From Patella vulgata (Eukaryota > Mollusca > Gastropoda > Patellidae): a stretch of 64,000 nucleotides of DNA. The translations under genes were made by a program, and so were the position numbers. Within the stretch, counting starts at the first letter, position 1. Each line of letters starts with the position of its first letter. The notes beneath the pieces are model-generated. The model made no database searches. It was given only the letters and a program-made list of their open reading frames with translations, and was not told the DNA's origin. Shown piece by piece: positions 55,204-64,000 of the stretch. Location of the stretch: positions 80,936,767 through 81,000,766 of the forward strand of contig NC_065882.2 in the NCBI RefSeq assembly GCF_932274485.2, read 5' to 3'.

Positions 55204-56704
55204 ATACGCCCACATGGAAATGTGGTCGTATATTGCCGTCGCCCCCGTCCGTCCGTCGATCGTCCACAATTTCTTGTGAACACTCTACAGACTACATTTA
55301 TCATCTGATTGTTTTGAAATTGATATATATTGTTTGCATTAGTGAGATGAAGTAACCCATTTAATTTAAATAACTTCCGTTAATTTCTTCTGGAGTTATG
55401 GCCCTTGTTTCACTTTGTTGCACCTTGTGAACGCTCTAACGACAAAAGTTATCTACCGATCTGTATGAAATTTATATGCATCATTTAAATTAGTAAAACA
55501 AAGAAGCCTATTGAATTTCATCAATTTCCGTTAATTACATCTAGAGTTATGGCCCTTGTTTCACTTTGTTGAATCTTATGAACGCTCTAATGACAACAGT
55601 TATCAACCGATCTGTATGATATTGATATGCATCATTTAAATTAGTAAAATGAAGAATCCTATTGAATTTTATTAATTTCCGTTAATTTCTTCTGGAGTTA
55701 TGGCCCTTGTTTCACTTTGTTGCACCTTGTCAACGCTCTAACCCATTTAATTTAAATAACTTCCGTCAATTTCTTCTGGAGTTATATCCCTTGTTTCACT
55801 TTGTTGCACCTTGTCAACGCTCTAACGACAAAAGTTATCAACCGATCTGTATGAAATTTATATGCATCATTTAAATTAGTAAAACAAAGAAGCCTATTGA
55901 ATTTCAGCAATTTCCGTTAATTACATCTAGAGTTATGACCCTTGTTTCACTTTGTTGAATCTTGGCAACGCTCTAATGACAACAGTTATCATCCGATCTG
56001 TTTGAAATTGATATGCATCATTTAAATTAGTGAAATGAAGAAGCCTATTGAATTTCAGCAATTTCCGTTAATTTCTTCTGGAGTTATGGCCCTTGTTTTT
56101 AACTTTGTTGCACCTTGTGAACACTCTAACGACAAAAGTTATCAACCGATCGGTATGAAATTTATATGCATCATTTAAATTAGTAAAACAAAGAATCCTA
56201 TTGAATTTCAGCAATTTCCATTAATTACATCTAGAGTTATGGCCCTTGTTTCTCTTTGTTGAATCTTGTGAACGCTCTAATGACAACAGTTATCATCCGA
56301 TCTGTTTGAAATTGACATGCATCATTTAAATTAATGAATCGAAGAAGCCTTTTAAATTTCAGCAATTTCCGTTAATTACGCCGTGAGTTATGGCCCTTGT
56401 TTCACTTTGTTGTACCTTGTAAATGCTCTAACGACAAAATTTATCATCCGATCTGTATGAAATTTTTATGCCTTATTTGAATTAGTAAACGAAAAAGCCT
56501 GTCGAATTTGAACAATTTCTGTAGATTGCTTCCAGAGTTACGGCCCATGTTTTAGTTTTTAGAACCTTGTGAACCCACAAACGACAAAAATTATAATGTC
56601 ATCTGTATGAAATTGTCTATTAAATTCCCCTAATTACCTACAAAAGAATAAATATGTGACAACCCTTGTCGACTGCTCGGACGAGTTAGCTGCTGTGGGC
56701 GTAT
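55204..56704 (+). mobile_element. ATACGCCCAC element with 151-bp tandem core
   Basis: Starts ATACGCCCACATGGAAATGTGG then GCCGTCGCCCCCGTCCGTCCG, and ends GCTGTGGGCGTAT. The core is about eight or nine units of 151 bp ('gttatggcccttgtttcactttgttg', 'gacaaaagttatcaaccgatctgtatgaaatt'). No coding capacity. It lies just upstream of the zinc-finger gene. Confidence 0.8.
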
Positions 56705-56806
56705 GTTTAGTTGCCTGGCAACCTATCTTAATATTAGGTTATCAATATTTAAATGAAGATAGTATTTTATACTAATAATAAAAAACAATATTTTGATATT
56801 TTTTAG

Positions 56807-56949
56807 GCACATGGAGAAGATATAGAAAATGACCGAGGGGAAATAACTCTACTTGAATGTTTGGGACTAGATCTTCCAGACTTTCACTTATTGATGAAAG
56901 AAACACTCTTGTTTGTCCATCCATGTTTTAAAAACACAAATCAGACAGC
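56807..56949 (+). promoter_or_regulatory. 5' leader of the zinc-finger exon
   Basis: Starts right after TTTTTTAG. It contains one short upstream ATG (56810, six codons) and, in a different frame from the main gene, an unbroken reading from the acceptor to 57010. Confidence 0.5.
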
Positions 56950-59900
56950 ATGGATCCTGAGAACATGGATCAAAAATCCGAGGATAAGATTTGTGAGATG
57001 GAAGCCATGAATGAAATAAAAGAAGCAGAAATAAAAAGACAATCAACAAATGAGGAATTAGACAGGGAGATGAAATCCAACATTTCAAACGTTTGTGAAA
57101 GTAAAGAATCCGTCAATGATAATTATGAAGAATCGGAAAACATTTCTTATCAACTGATAAATCTTGAATCCGAAGTTGAAAAATCGTCATTTCCGGAAAA
57201 TAGCACTACAGACCAAAATGAGAAAAGTGGAAAATGTAGCGAAGACACAAATTGCATGAAATCGGGTTTAGAAGCTAAAGATAAGCAAACTGGAATCTCA
57301 ATATTGAATACTTCGCTGGTTGAATCAACAAATTCTGCCGAGTTTCTCCAATCTGTTGATTCACAATCCTCAACAATTAAAATATCCGAAGAGGCCAGTT
57401 TTCAAATGAACAGAGCACCAGATCATTTTGAAGATAGAGAAGAGCCAAATAAAACTGACGATTTAACAAAATTGCAAACCTTAAAAACTACCCACCCAGA
57501 AATGATGAAACTGGATGAACAAAATGTTATTGAATGTCACACTAGTGAAGATGTAGACAATGATAAACTGAAAGTAGATACAGGAAGAAAAGATATAGAC
57601 GATGATAAACTAAAAGTAGAGACAGGAAGTAAAGATAATGACAATGATAAATTGGAAGTAGAGACAGGAAGTAAAGATAATGACAATGATAAATTGGAGG
57701 TAGAGACAGGAATTGAAGATACAGACAGCGATAAACTGAAAGTAGACACAGGAAGTGAAGGGTTAAACAGTGATAAACTGGAAGTGGACAGTGAAGATAT
57801 AGACAAAGGCAATGATAAGATGAAAGTAGACACAGCAAGTGAAAATATAGACAAGGACAATGATAAACTAAAAGTAGACACAGGAAGTGAAGATCTAGAC
57901 AATGATAAACTGAAAGTAGAGACAGGAAGTGAAGATAAAGGTGACGAAGTATTGGAGGAAATAAACAAAGGCGAAAAACATTCACAAGATGAGATTATGG
58001 ACCAACCTAATTTTGCGTCAAATCAGTCTGAGAAAACTCCCATCAGAAGAATTACCCCAAAACCAACAATTTCAGACCAAATAGACGCCTTCAATCGTTG
58101 TTTTGGTTCGACAGATAGCGATTCAGATTGCGATAAACTTGTACTCGATTATAAAACACAGGGTTCGGAAAGTTGTACATCGGGCGCCGAGACAGATGTA
58201 GATCTCCATGGAAACAAAACAACAAAACTGATGATGTATTCTAAATCTGAATTGATGAAAGATACTCTAATACCACCAGTCTGTAACGAAACAGAAACAG
58301 AAGATAACCAGCGGTCTCAAAAAGAGGAATTGAAGAACCGCATGATGGATGAAAAAGATGAAAGTGTTCGCAATAATTTGATGAAGGATGGAATGTCCAG
58401 AGATTCTACTATAGATACAGATGAGAGTGTGTCAACTGAGCAGTCCGTTTATCCTAATTTCAAACCAATAATAGACGTGCAAAGTCCACCACGAACAAGT
58501 AAAGATGACGAACTGAAGGGAACAAGTGGCAACGATCTAGCACAGATTTCAAAAGATTTGGAGATGGAGGATCAGAAAATGTCATATTTGAATGATGGAA
58601 AAACATTTAGTGATGAATTAAAACCTGAAAAAATTTCAATGGCTGTTGATGGAGACGAAAACCAAGTGTCATTAAATTTAAAATCTGAAGACACCTTAGC
58701 CGGATCAGGCCTTAGTACAAACACTCCTAATCGCCCTGATTCACGTCCAGAAACAGAAATGGAAACACAGTCTATCCCAGAGTTCTCTCCCACGTTGAAT
58801 ATCATCGCTGGGGTTCAGATTACACCAGAAGAATTTGAGAAAATTGAGACAGAAAATGACTTAAGTTTTAGTTCGAAGAATGAAAGTTACGAAGATGGAA
58901 GTATTTCTGAGAGTGAAATCCAGTCGGTGGCGGTTAAAATCTCCGAACCGGCGCCAATACTAGCGTCAATTCTTGACAAACAAGTCCCCAAAGTATCTAG
59001 CACTGTATCGGAGAGGGTAAACGCTCCAGAAACAAACGCAACAAAATTGACTGGCATGATAACCAAGATCAAAACAGAACCAGTAGATGAAGGCTACCCT
59101 TCTGCTTCGAGTTTCAATGTTTCAAAGATAAATGTGGCAGGAAACGGCAAACCTACACCGATTCCATTGGCGATACAGTCATCATCATTGATGCCTTACT
59201 CATCATCATCTTCGTCATTATCATCATCATCTACAGTAACGCCCCGTTTTTCTCTGTCAGAAAATTCAAATTTAGTATCAAGATTAAAGGTAAAAAAGGT
59301 CACAAATACTGCACAGATAGCGGGACCAAGAATTATTCGCGTTCCGAATCCCAGACCTCCGTATCAAGAATTAAATATTCAACCAAAAAGACAGGAGAAT
59401 GGAAATGTTGGTAGGAAACCCACACCCCGTTACGGTGGAACCAAGATTGTACGAATCACCCAGGCAACGGCCAATAAACAACTAGGTCCTAAAGTTAAAA
59501 AGAATTTCGATTCATTTGACATTGCCAGTGTCACAGATATATTGCAGAGAAAGCATAAAATCGGCAATCATAAAGCACCACCTATCTTGATGAGATACAA
59601 AGATTATTTGAAGGACTTTACTGTGTCATCGTGTCTGGAATGCGGTGACAGTTTCACATCGCGTGAAATGCTTAGTTTCCATAGAAACCGAGTCAGTGTC
59701 GAGATCAGTTACAAATGTCCACTTTGTATGAATGTGGTCATTTTCTACAATAAATGCTCCTTTTTAAATCATATCAGAATTCATAACACTGAGCGCGCTC
59801 AGAGTAAAAATCCGGCGATACAGGTAAAGGCTGATATTTTGTCCATACGCTTAGCTCCGTATAAGATGATGCTAGAGACGCTGGAGAAGCCGATTCCCAC

Positions 59901-61899
59901 GATTGAGATCTCCGACAAACCAAGACCTCGTCCTCCGCAAAATCTGGGTTCTTGCACTGAATGTGGTAAAGTTTGCGATACTAACTTGTCATTGGCTGAA
60001 CATTTTGGTAGTGGTGAAGTGATTTGTTCGTTTGCACACGTGTGTAACATGTGCAACATGATATTTCCCCGTCAGTGTGCGCTCGAAGCACATAAACGAT
60101 ATCATTCAAACCAAATGCCATATACCTGTCCAGAGTGTGGACTGGTAGTAGGGGAAATCAACGAATTTAGAAAACATCTCCACACTAAATGTTTTCATTT
60201 TACCCGAGCTGGACTTTTGCGTTGCTTTCGTAACCTGTGGAAACCATGCGGACATACAGATATTCGACTTAATTCATTTATAAAACATCTTCACACACAT
60301 CATGCCACGAAGATGAACGAATGCGCAGTAACAAAATCTCCGTCGGGTGAAGAAAAGACAGTAACAACAACGATAGTTGCTTGCGGAATCTGCAATACGG
60401 TTTTACGTAATCCAGTGAAAATGAAAGAACACATGAACATTCACGTTAAGGAGGTGAAGAGGAACGCAACTTTTGTTTACGTTTGTACGAATTGCCCCGT
60501 CAGCTCCTGTGGTTTAAACTTAAGCATGTACACATCTAAAAAGGATCTCGAAGATCACTACAGGTCAAAGCACAGAGAGTACTTTAAGATGCCACCAAAT
60601 GTACGCTCGTTGATCTGCAGCGCATGCAGTACTGTTACAGGTTCGTACTCCAAATTTCTTGAACACCAACTTCAAGCGCATGAAATGATTAATGCAGAAT
60701 TTTATTTCTGTCAGCAGTGTAAATGCATGTTTGAAAATCCTGATATTCTGTCAATTCATACCTGCCATCCCAAAGTCTTCACCATTGCAAAACACAGTGA
60801 AAACTATGGGGAACCGCAAAAACTCTGTGAAATCGCTCCAAAACCTGCAGTAAACTCGCCACCCAGGATAAGTCTTAAATCTCCGCCAAAACCGATGAAC
60901 AAATCACCACCAAAACCAGTTTCAAAAGTGCAGCCAAAAAAACTGGTCCAACTACAACCGAAGCCACCAGCTAAAGTGCCAAATTTGGTTATCAAACTTG
61001 TGCCAAAGGCGCCTGAAAAACATGAGTGCTTATTCTGTCATAAGGAGTTCAAGAATAAAGATGAAAAAGAGAAACACAGCCAATCAGAGCACAGCTCATT
61101 TCCGTGTCATTTATGTGGATTAACGTACAAAACGCAACTAAACCTTGACGAACATGTACAGGCGACACATGAGGGATCAAAACCAGGGTTTTTCTGTCTT
61201 CCGTGCAAGAAAAAGGGAATTACAAGAACTTTTGTTAAGGCCGGTGTTTTAGAGAAACATCTAATCTTCAAACATCGAATTGCAAAAGCTCGTTTAAAAA
61301 GGTTTATTGCAGTGGGAAAGGAATCCTCAAAATCAGACAAATTGAAACGCAAAACCCTTGATGAATTAGAGTCTGTTCCCGTTAAGCGTCTGCGCGTTGA
61401 AGGAAGTGGTGTGTATACATGTGTAAAATGTAACTTCAACACGGAAGATTCGTCCGAGTTCAGCGCTCATATCGAGACCCATAAAACCACGGACACAACT
61501 CAATGTCCAGAATGTGGACTATGTTTCAGTGTTTTGCCGTCGCTTAAAAAACATCTATTTATGGTGCATAAGATTCGTAATGCGGATGAATACATTTCTG
61601 AAAAGGGAATTGAAGAACCAGAAGAAATGGATGTCGATGACGAGGAGGACGATTTGTTGGAAGTGACGATAAGTCCACGGAAAACCCCATTTACAGACAT
61701 AGCTCCTAGCGAACCAATACGAAAGAAGAATGGGCCAATCGGGGAATTAGAATGTCGAGTGTGTTATCGTGAATTTGAAAGTGTAAATCTGTTGAAGAAT
61801 CATATGAGAGTTCATGGAATGGCGTTTATACGATCCCGTCGCCTGACACCGTCCGAATCAGACGGTTGTAAAACTGACAAGGAAGAACCATCCCCTTAA
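56950..61899 (+). CDS. ZNF592/ZNF687-like: Multi-C2H2 zinc-finger protein, ZNF592/ZNF687/ZNF532-like
   Basis: 1649 residues in one exon; a polypyrimidine/AG acceptor at 56805-56806 shows a 5' non-coding exon upstream. The start ATG follows an in-frame TAA (56929-56931). About fourteen C2H2 fingers lie between residues 895 and 1625, several with unusual spacing. The block SCLECGDSF...YKCPLCMNVVIFYNKCSFLNHIRIH is typical of the ZNF592/ZNF687/ZNF532 family, nuclear proteins that in vertebrates join ZMYND8 in a chromatin complex. The first 890 residues look disordered and acidic. At about 200-335 there are some ten 14-residue repeats (DNDKLKVETGSKD type), a Ser-rich run near 745-760, and a SUMO-type IKTEPVDE near 708. 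AATAAA at 61935-61940 can serve for 3' processing. Confidence 0.87.
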   Translation: MDPENMDQKSEDKICEMEAMNEIKEAEIKRQSTNEELDREMKSNISNVCESKESVNDNYEESENISYQLINLESEVEKSSFPENSTTDQNEKSGKCSEDTNCMKSGLEAKDKQTGISILNTSLVESTNSAEFLQSVDSQSSTIKISEEASFQMNRAPDHFEDREEPNKTDDLTKLQTLKTTHPEMMKLDEQNVIECHTSEDVDNDKLKVDTGRKDIDDDKLKVETGSKDNDNDKLEVETGSKDNDNDKLEVETGIEDTDSDKLKVDTGSEGLNSDKLEVDSEDIDKGNDKMKVDTASENIDKDNDKLKVDTGSEDLDNDKLKVETGSEDKGDEVLEEINKGEKHSQDEIMDQPNFASNQSEKTPIRRITPKPTISDQIDAFNRCFGSTDSDSDCDKLVLDYKTQGSESCTSGAETDVDLHGNKTTKLMMYSKSELMKDTLIPPVCNETETEDNQRSQKEELKNRMMDEKDESVRNNLMKDGMSRDSTIDTDESVSTEQSVYPNFKPIIDVQSPPRTSKDDELKGTSGNDLAQISKDLEMEDQKMSYLNDGKTFSDELKPEKISMAVDGDENQVSLNLKSEDTLAGSGLSTNTPNRPDSRPETEMETQSIPEFSPTLNIIAGVQITPEEFEKIETENDLSFSSKNESYEDGSISESEIQSVAVKISEPAPILASILDKQVPKVSSTVSERVNAPETNATKLTGMITKIKTEPVDEGYPSASSFNVSKINVAGNGKPTPIPLAIQSSSLMPYSSSSSSLSSSSTVTPRFSLSENSNLVSRLKVKKVTNTAQIAGPRIIRVPNPRPPYQELNIQPKRQENGNVGRKPTPRYGGTKIVRITQATANKQLGPKVKKNFDSFDIASVTDILQRKHKIGNHKAPPILMRYKDYLKDFTVSSCLECGDSFTSREMLSFHRNRVSVEISYKCPLCMNVVIFYNKCSFLNHIRIHNTERAQSKNPAIQVKADILSIRLAPYKMMLETLEKPIPTIEISDKPRPRPPQNLGSCTECGKVCDTNLSLAEHFGSGEVICSFAHVCNMCNMIFPRQCALEAHKRYHSNQMPYTCPECGLVVGEINEFRKHLHTKCFHFTRAGLLRCFRNLWKPCGHTDIRLNSFIKHLHTHHATKMNECAVTKSPSGEEKTVTTTIVACGICNTVLRNPVKMKEHMNIHVKEVKRNATFVYVCTNCPVSSCGLNLSMYTSKKDLEDHYRSKHREYFKMPPNVRSLICSACSTVTGSYSKFLEHQLQAHEMINAEFYFCQQCKCMFENPDILSIHTCHPKVFTIAKHSENYGEPQKLCEIAPKPAVNSPPRISLKSPPKPMNKSPPKPVSKVQPKKLVQLQPKPPAKVPNLVIKLVPKAPEKHECLFCHKEFKNKDEKEKHSQSEHSSFPCHLCGLTYKTQLNLDEHVQATHEGSKPGFFCLPCKKKGITRTFVKAGVLEKHLIFKHRIAKARLKRFIAVGKESSKSDKLKRKTLDELESVPVKRLRVEGSGVYTCVKCNFNTEDSSEFSAHIETHKTTDTTQCPECGLCFSVLPSLKKHLFMVHKIRNADEYISEKGIEEPEEMDVDDEEDDLLEVTISPRKTPFTDIAPSEPIRKKNGPIGELECRVCYREFESVNLLKNHMRVHGMAFIRSRRLTPSESDGCKTDKEEPSP

Positions 61900-61934
61900 A
61901 GATGTAATAATGTAAGGGCGAAATCTGCTTATTG

Positions 61935-61940
61935 AATAAA
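61935..61940 (+). terminator. Polyadenylation signal AATAAA of the zinc-finger gene
   Basis: AATAAA 36 bases after the stop codon region, followed by A-rich sequence. Confidence 0.6.
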
Positions 61941-61984
61941 AACACAAGACGAAATAACCTCCTTTCTGCATCACATTTTTAGGA

Positions 61985-62285
61985 TTGACTGAGAGCGAGA
62001 ATATTTTTGGGTATTGTCATCTAATGTGCTTGAAAATTTATGTACATTATTTTAATTAGTAAACTGGAGAAGACTATCAAATTCCAACAATTTCTGTAAA
62101 TTACTTCTAAAGTTCTAGCCCTTGTTTAACTTTGTAGAACCTTGTGAACACTTGAATGACAAAAGTTATCATCTGATCTGTATGTAGTTGATATCAATGT
62201 CTATTACCTACAAAAGAATAAATGTGACAAGCCTTGTTGACAGCTCAGCTGATTTAGCTGCTGTGGACGTATGTTTCGTTCTGTC
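61985..62285 (+). repeat. Right-end fragment of the 151-bp-unit element
   Basis: Roughly one and a half units ('gacaaaagttatcatctgatctgtatg') ending TTAGCTGCTGTGGACGTATG, matching 56600-56705. Confidence 0.6.
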
Positions 62286-62530
62286 TGTATAAAATTATAT
62301 AAGATGCAATCTACACATTTGGTTATGTTTTAGTTAAATTTGTACATATATTGTGTATTTCTGTTCATGTAGAATTAAGGAATTGAATAATGATCTTTTA
62401 GAGGCATAATCTAATAATAAGTAATAATCTATAAATGATTTTGTGTATAGTTTGTTTATGTTATCGACAATTATTTTGTGTTTGTATATATACTTTATAT
62501 ATAAATACTTTTATAGGAGCTAAATCGCTG

Positions 62531-62810
62531 TGGGGGAGGGGGTTGAATGGCCAAATGCTTAGCGGATGCATGTTGATTCATAAGGTCTGCCATTGAGTCA
62601 GTTGGGGTGGTTTCGATTCCCCGGTTGTACATGACAAGGAGTAGGGTCGCCTGTCCAACCTCGTGGGTTTTCTCCGGGTCCTCCGGTTTCTTTCCACTGC
62701 TAGAGGCCCCTATGCGCAAGCGAATTATTGAAATAAAATTGGGCCATATGTTAGACCCGAAGTGAACTAGGTTGTGTCGAGTGGACGTTAAACCCCATCT
62801 CTCTCTGTCT
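62531..62810 (+). mobile_element. SINE-1, near full length
   Basis: Head GGGGGTTGAATGGCCAAATG, B-box-like GGTTTCGATTCCC, body GTGACAAGG...-like, ending GTGGACGTTAAACCCCATCTCTCTC. Confidence 0.85.
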
Positions 62811-63844
62811 TGCTAATATTTTGAACGTAGAAATTTACACAAATAGGTCGCAACACATATAATAATGTAATAAGAATGTATATAAACTGATTTACATGTA
62901 CATTCAATCGTTTCTGTTTTTACTGTAATTTCAAATCAGTTATGTTCGGCGAAAAACACCAGAAGTCTCAATCAAATTGCAGTCTCTAGCGTCTGGTTAT
63001 TCCAGTCTACACGGTATTGTACATGCTCTCCAGATAAGAATATGGCGTCACCATTTGACATGACTTGTGGAATATGTCTAGCCTAATTGTTCAGGTCCCT
63101 TGATGCAAATGGCGCTGAAACACATTATGGTACACGATTTGTGTACCAATGATAAAATGTTTATTTTGTCTTAAATTTTGGATGTCAGCAGCCCATCTTT
63201 TCCAGGTAAGATCACAACATCAATGTTGATTTAAATTGATAAATAATTCGTGTTTTCACTGTCGAAGACTTTGGATGATATTGAGTTAGAGACTTTGGAT
63301 GATATTGAGTTGGAGACTTGGGCTACTTGAACTATCTGGAGGTCTTCTATGAAGGTGGCTTGTAAAACAAAAATAAATGGAATGGGGTTTAACGTTCTAC
63401 TGTTTTGTTCTGACCGAAGACGGTTGTAAAATGGAAAATTAATATTATAAGGGGGTAAAATCAGTTTCAGGGGCAGATAACTTGTCTGAAACCGCTTATC
63501 AATAGCTACTTTAAGTTGAGTAATAATAAGTTAATGCCACATGTACATGTATGTCCATGTTTATTGAAATAAAATAAAACCAAGTACGAACAATCCAAAC
63601 CATTAGACAAAATTTGAAGTCCTAAAAAAACGGTATAGGCAAAATAGTGTAATAAGGCAAAATAGTGTAATCAGCATATGGACTGTTCACCGTGTACAAA
63701 ATACACGACAAACAGTGGTAACAGGTGTCCGGAAGAGTAAGCTTACCCTGCCTGGCGACACACCCGCCATAGCTGCATCTTCAGGCCTTTACTGGTAATA
63801 CATATTCTCCATATACAAATAGCCACATAATACTGTGTTTCTTT
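62811..63844. other. Intergenic, small repeats only
   Basis: A 33-bp duplication (GAGACTTTGGATGATATTGAG) at about 63260-63320, a reversed SINE-2 tail at about 63378-63420, and a GC-rich core at 63725-63770 shared with the transposase intron. No supported gene. Confidence 0.5.
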
Positions 63845-63859
63845 CCTAAACATTTTAAT

Positions 63860-64000
63860 TGACAGCTGTCTAGTCGTTCGGATGGGACGAATGGGAAAAA
63901 GCGAGGTCCTGTGTACACATTGGCGTGCACGTAAAAGATCCCTTGGCAGTTGGAATTCGATATAAGAGTAGGCCGTAGCACCGCTGCCCGGGCAAAATTT
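63860..64000 (+). mobile_element. SINE-2, cut by the window edge
   Basis: 'agctgtctagtcgttcggatgggacga' through 'ggaattcgatataagagtaggccgtag' to 'cccgggcaaaattt'. The 3' end lies beyond the window. Confidence 0.75.

Noticed and set aside
57537-57985. Two minus-strand frames (143 and 147 codons) opposite the zinc-finger gene
   Set aside because: Antisense of the 42-bp coding repeat; no motif.

Overview
The window is animal genomic DNA, AT-rich, with spliced genes, GT-AG introns, AATAAA signals, tRNA-derived SINEs, MITEs, DNA transposons and LTR-element fossils. The repeat set and the gene complement fit a lophotrochozoan invertebrate, most likely a marine mollusc. That placement is inference; no species can be named from the sequence.

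Four host or host-like loci are supported. (1) A METTL25-family methyltransferase on the minus strand, 4827-7568, in one uninterrupted 913-codon reading frame. (2) A seven-exon minus-strand gene, 51554-41735, whose joined exons give a 408-residue JmjC protein with a signal peptide, an HxD...H iron site, an EF-hand and a C-terminal KDEL, so an ER-lumen oxygenase. (3) A 1649-residue multi-C2H2 zinc-finger protein, 56950-61899, of the ZNF592/ZNF687/ZNF532 type. (4) A locally duplicated 832-bp block at about 12.1-15.1 kb carrying exon-like pieces of an unrecognised gene.

The rest is mostly mobile DNA. Two Tc1/mariner elements (one intact, one with a nonsense codon) lie at 2665-4197 and 9445-10972. 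From 15 to 31 kb is a graveyard of LTR-element fossils (env-like and Ty3/Gypsy pol pieces), invaded by a pogo-like transposon (22848-25533), a hAT-like element and MITEs. Between 38 and 56 kb, SINEs, fold-back elements and minisatellites fill intergenic DNA and the introns of the JmjC gene.

The most notable item is at 31871-37725: a complete 5855-bp DNA transposon with 33-bp terminal inverted repeats and a TTA target duplication. It encodes a two-exon, 1122-residue protein with a DDE-like arrangement and a Cys-rich C terminus. A second copy of its target repeat, at about 20.3 kb, gives the empty site and fixes its ends to the base. I cannot place it in a named superfamily. Similar unannotated proteins are, from memory, common in corals and sponges.

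Two unrelated tRNA-derived SINE families in the window share the same 3' terminal phrase, which points to one LINE partner serving both.
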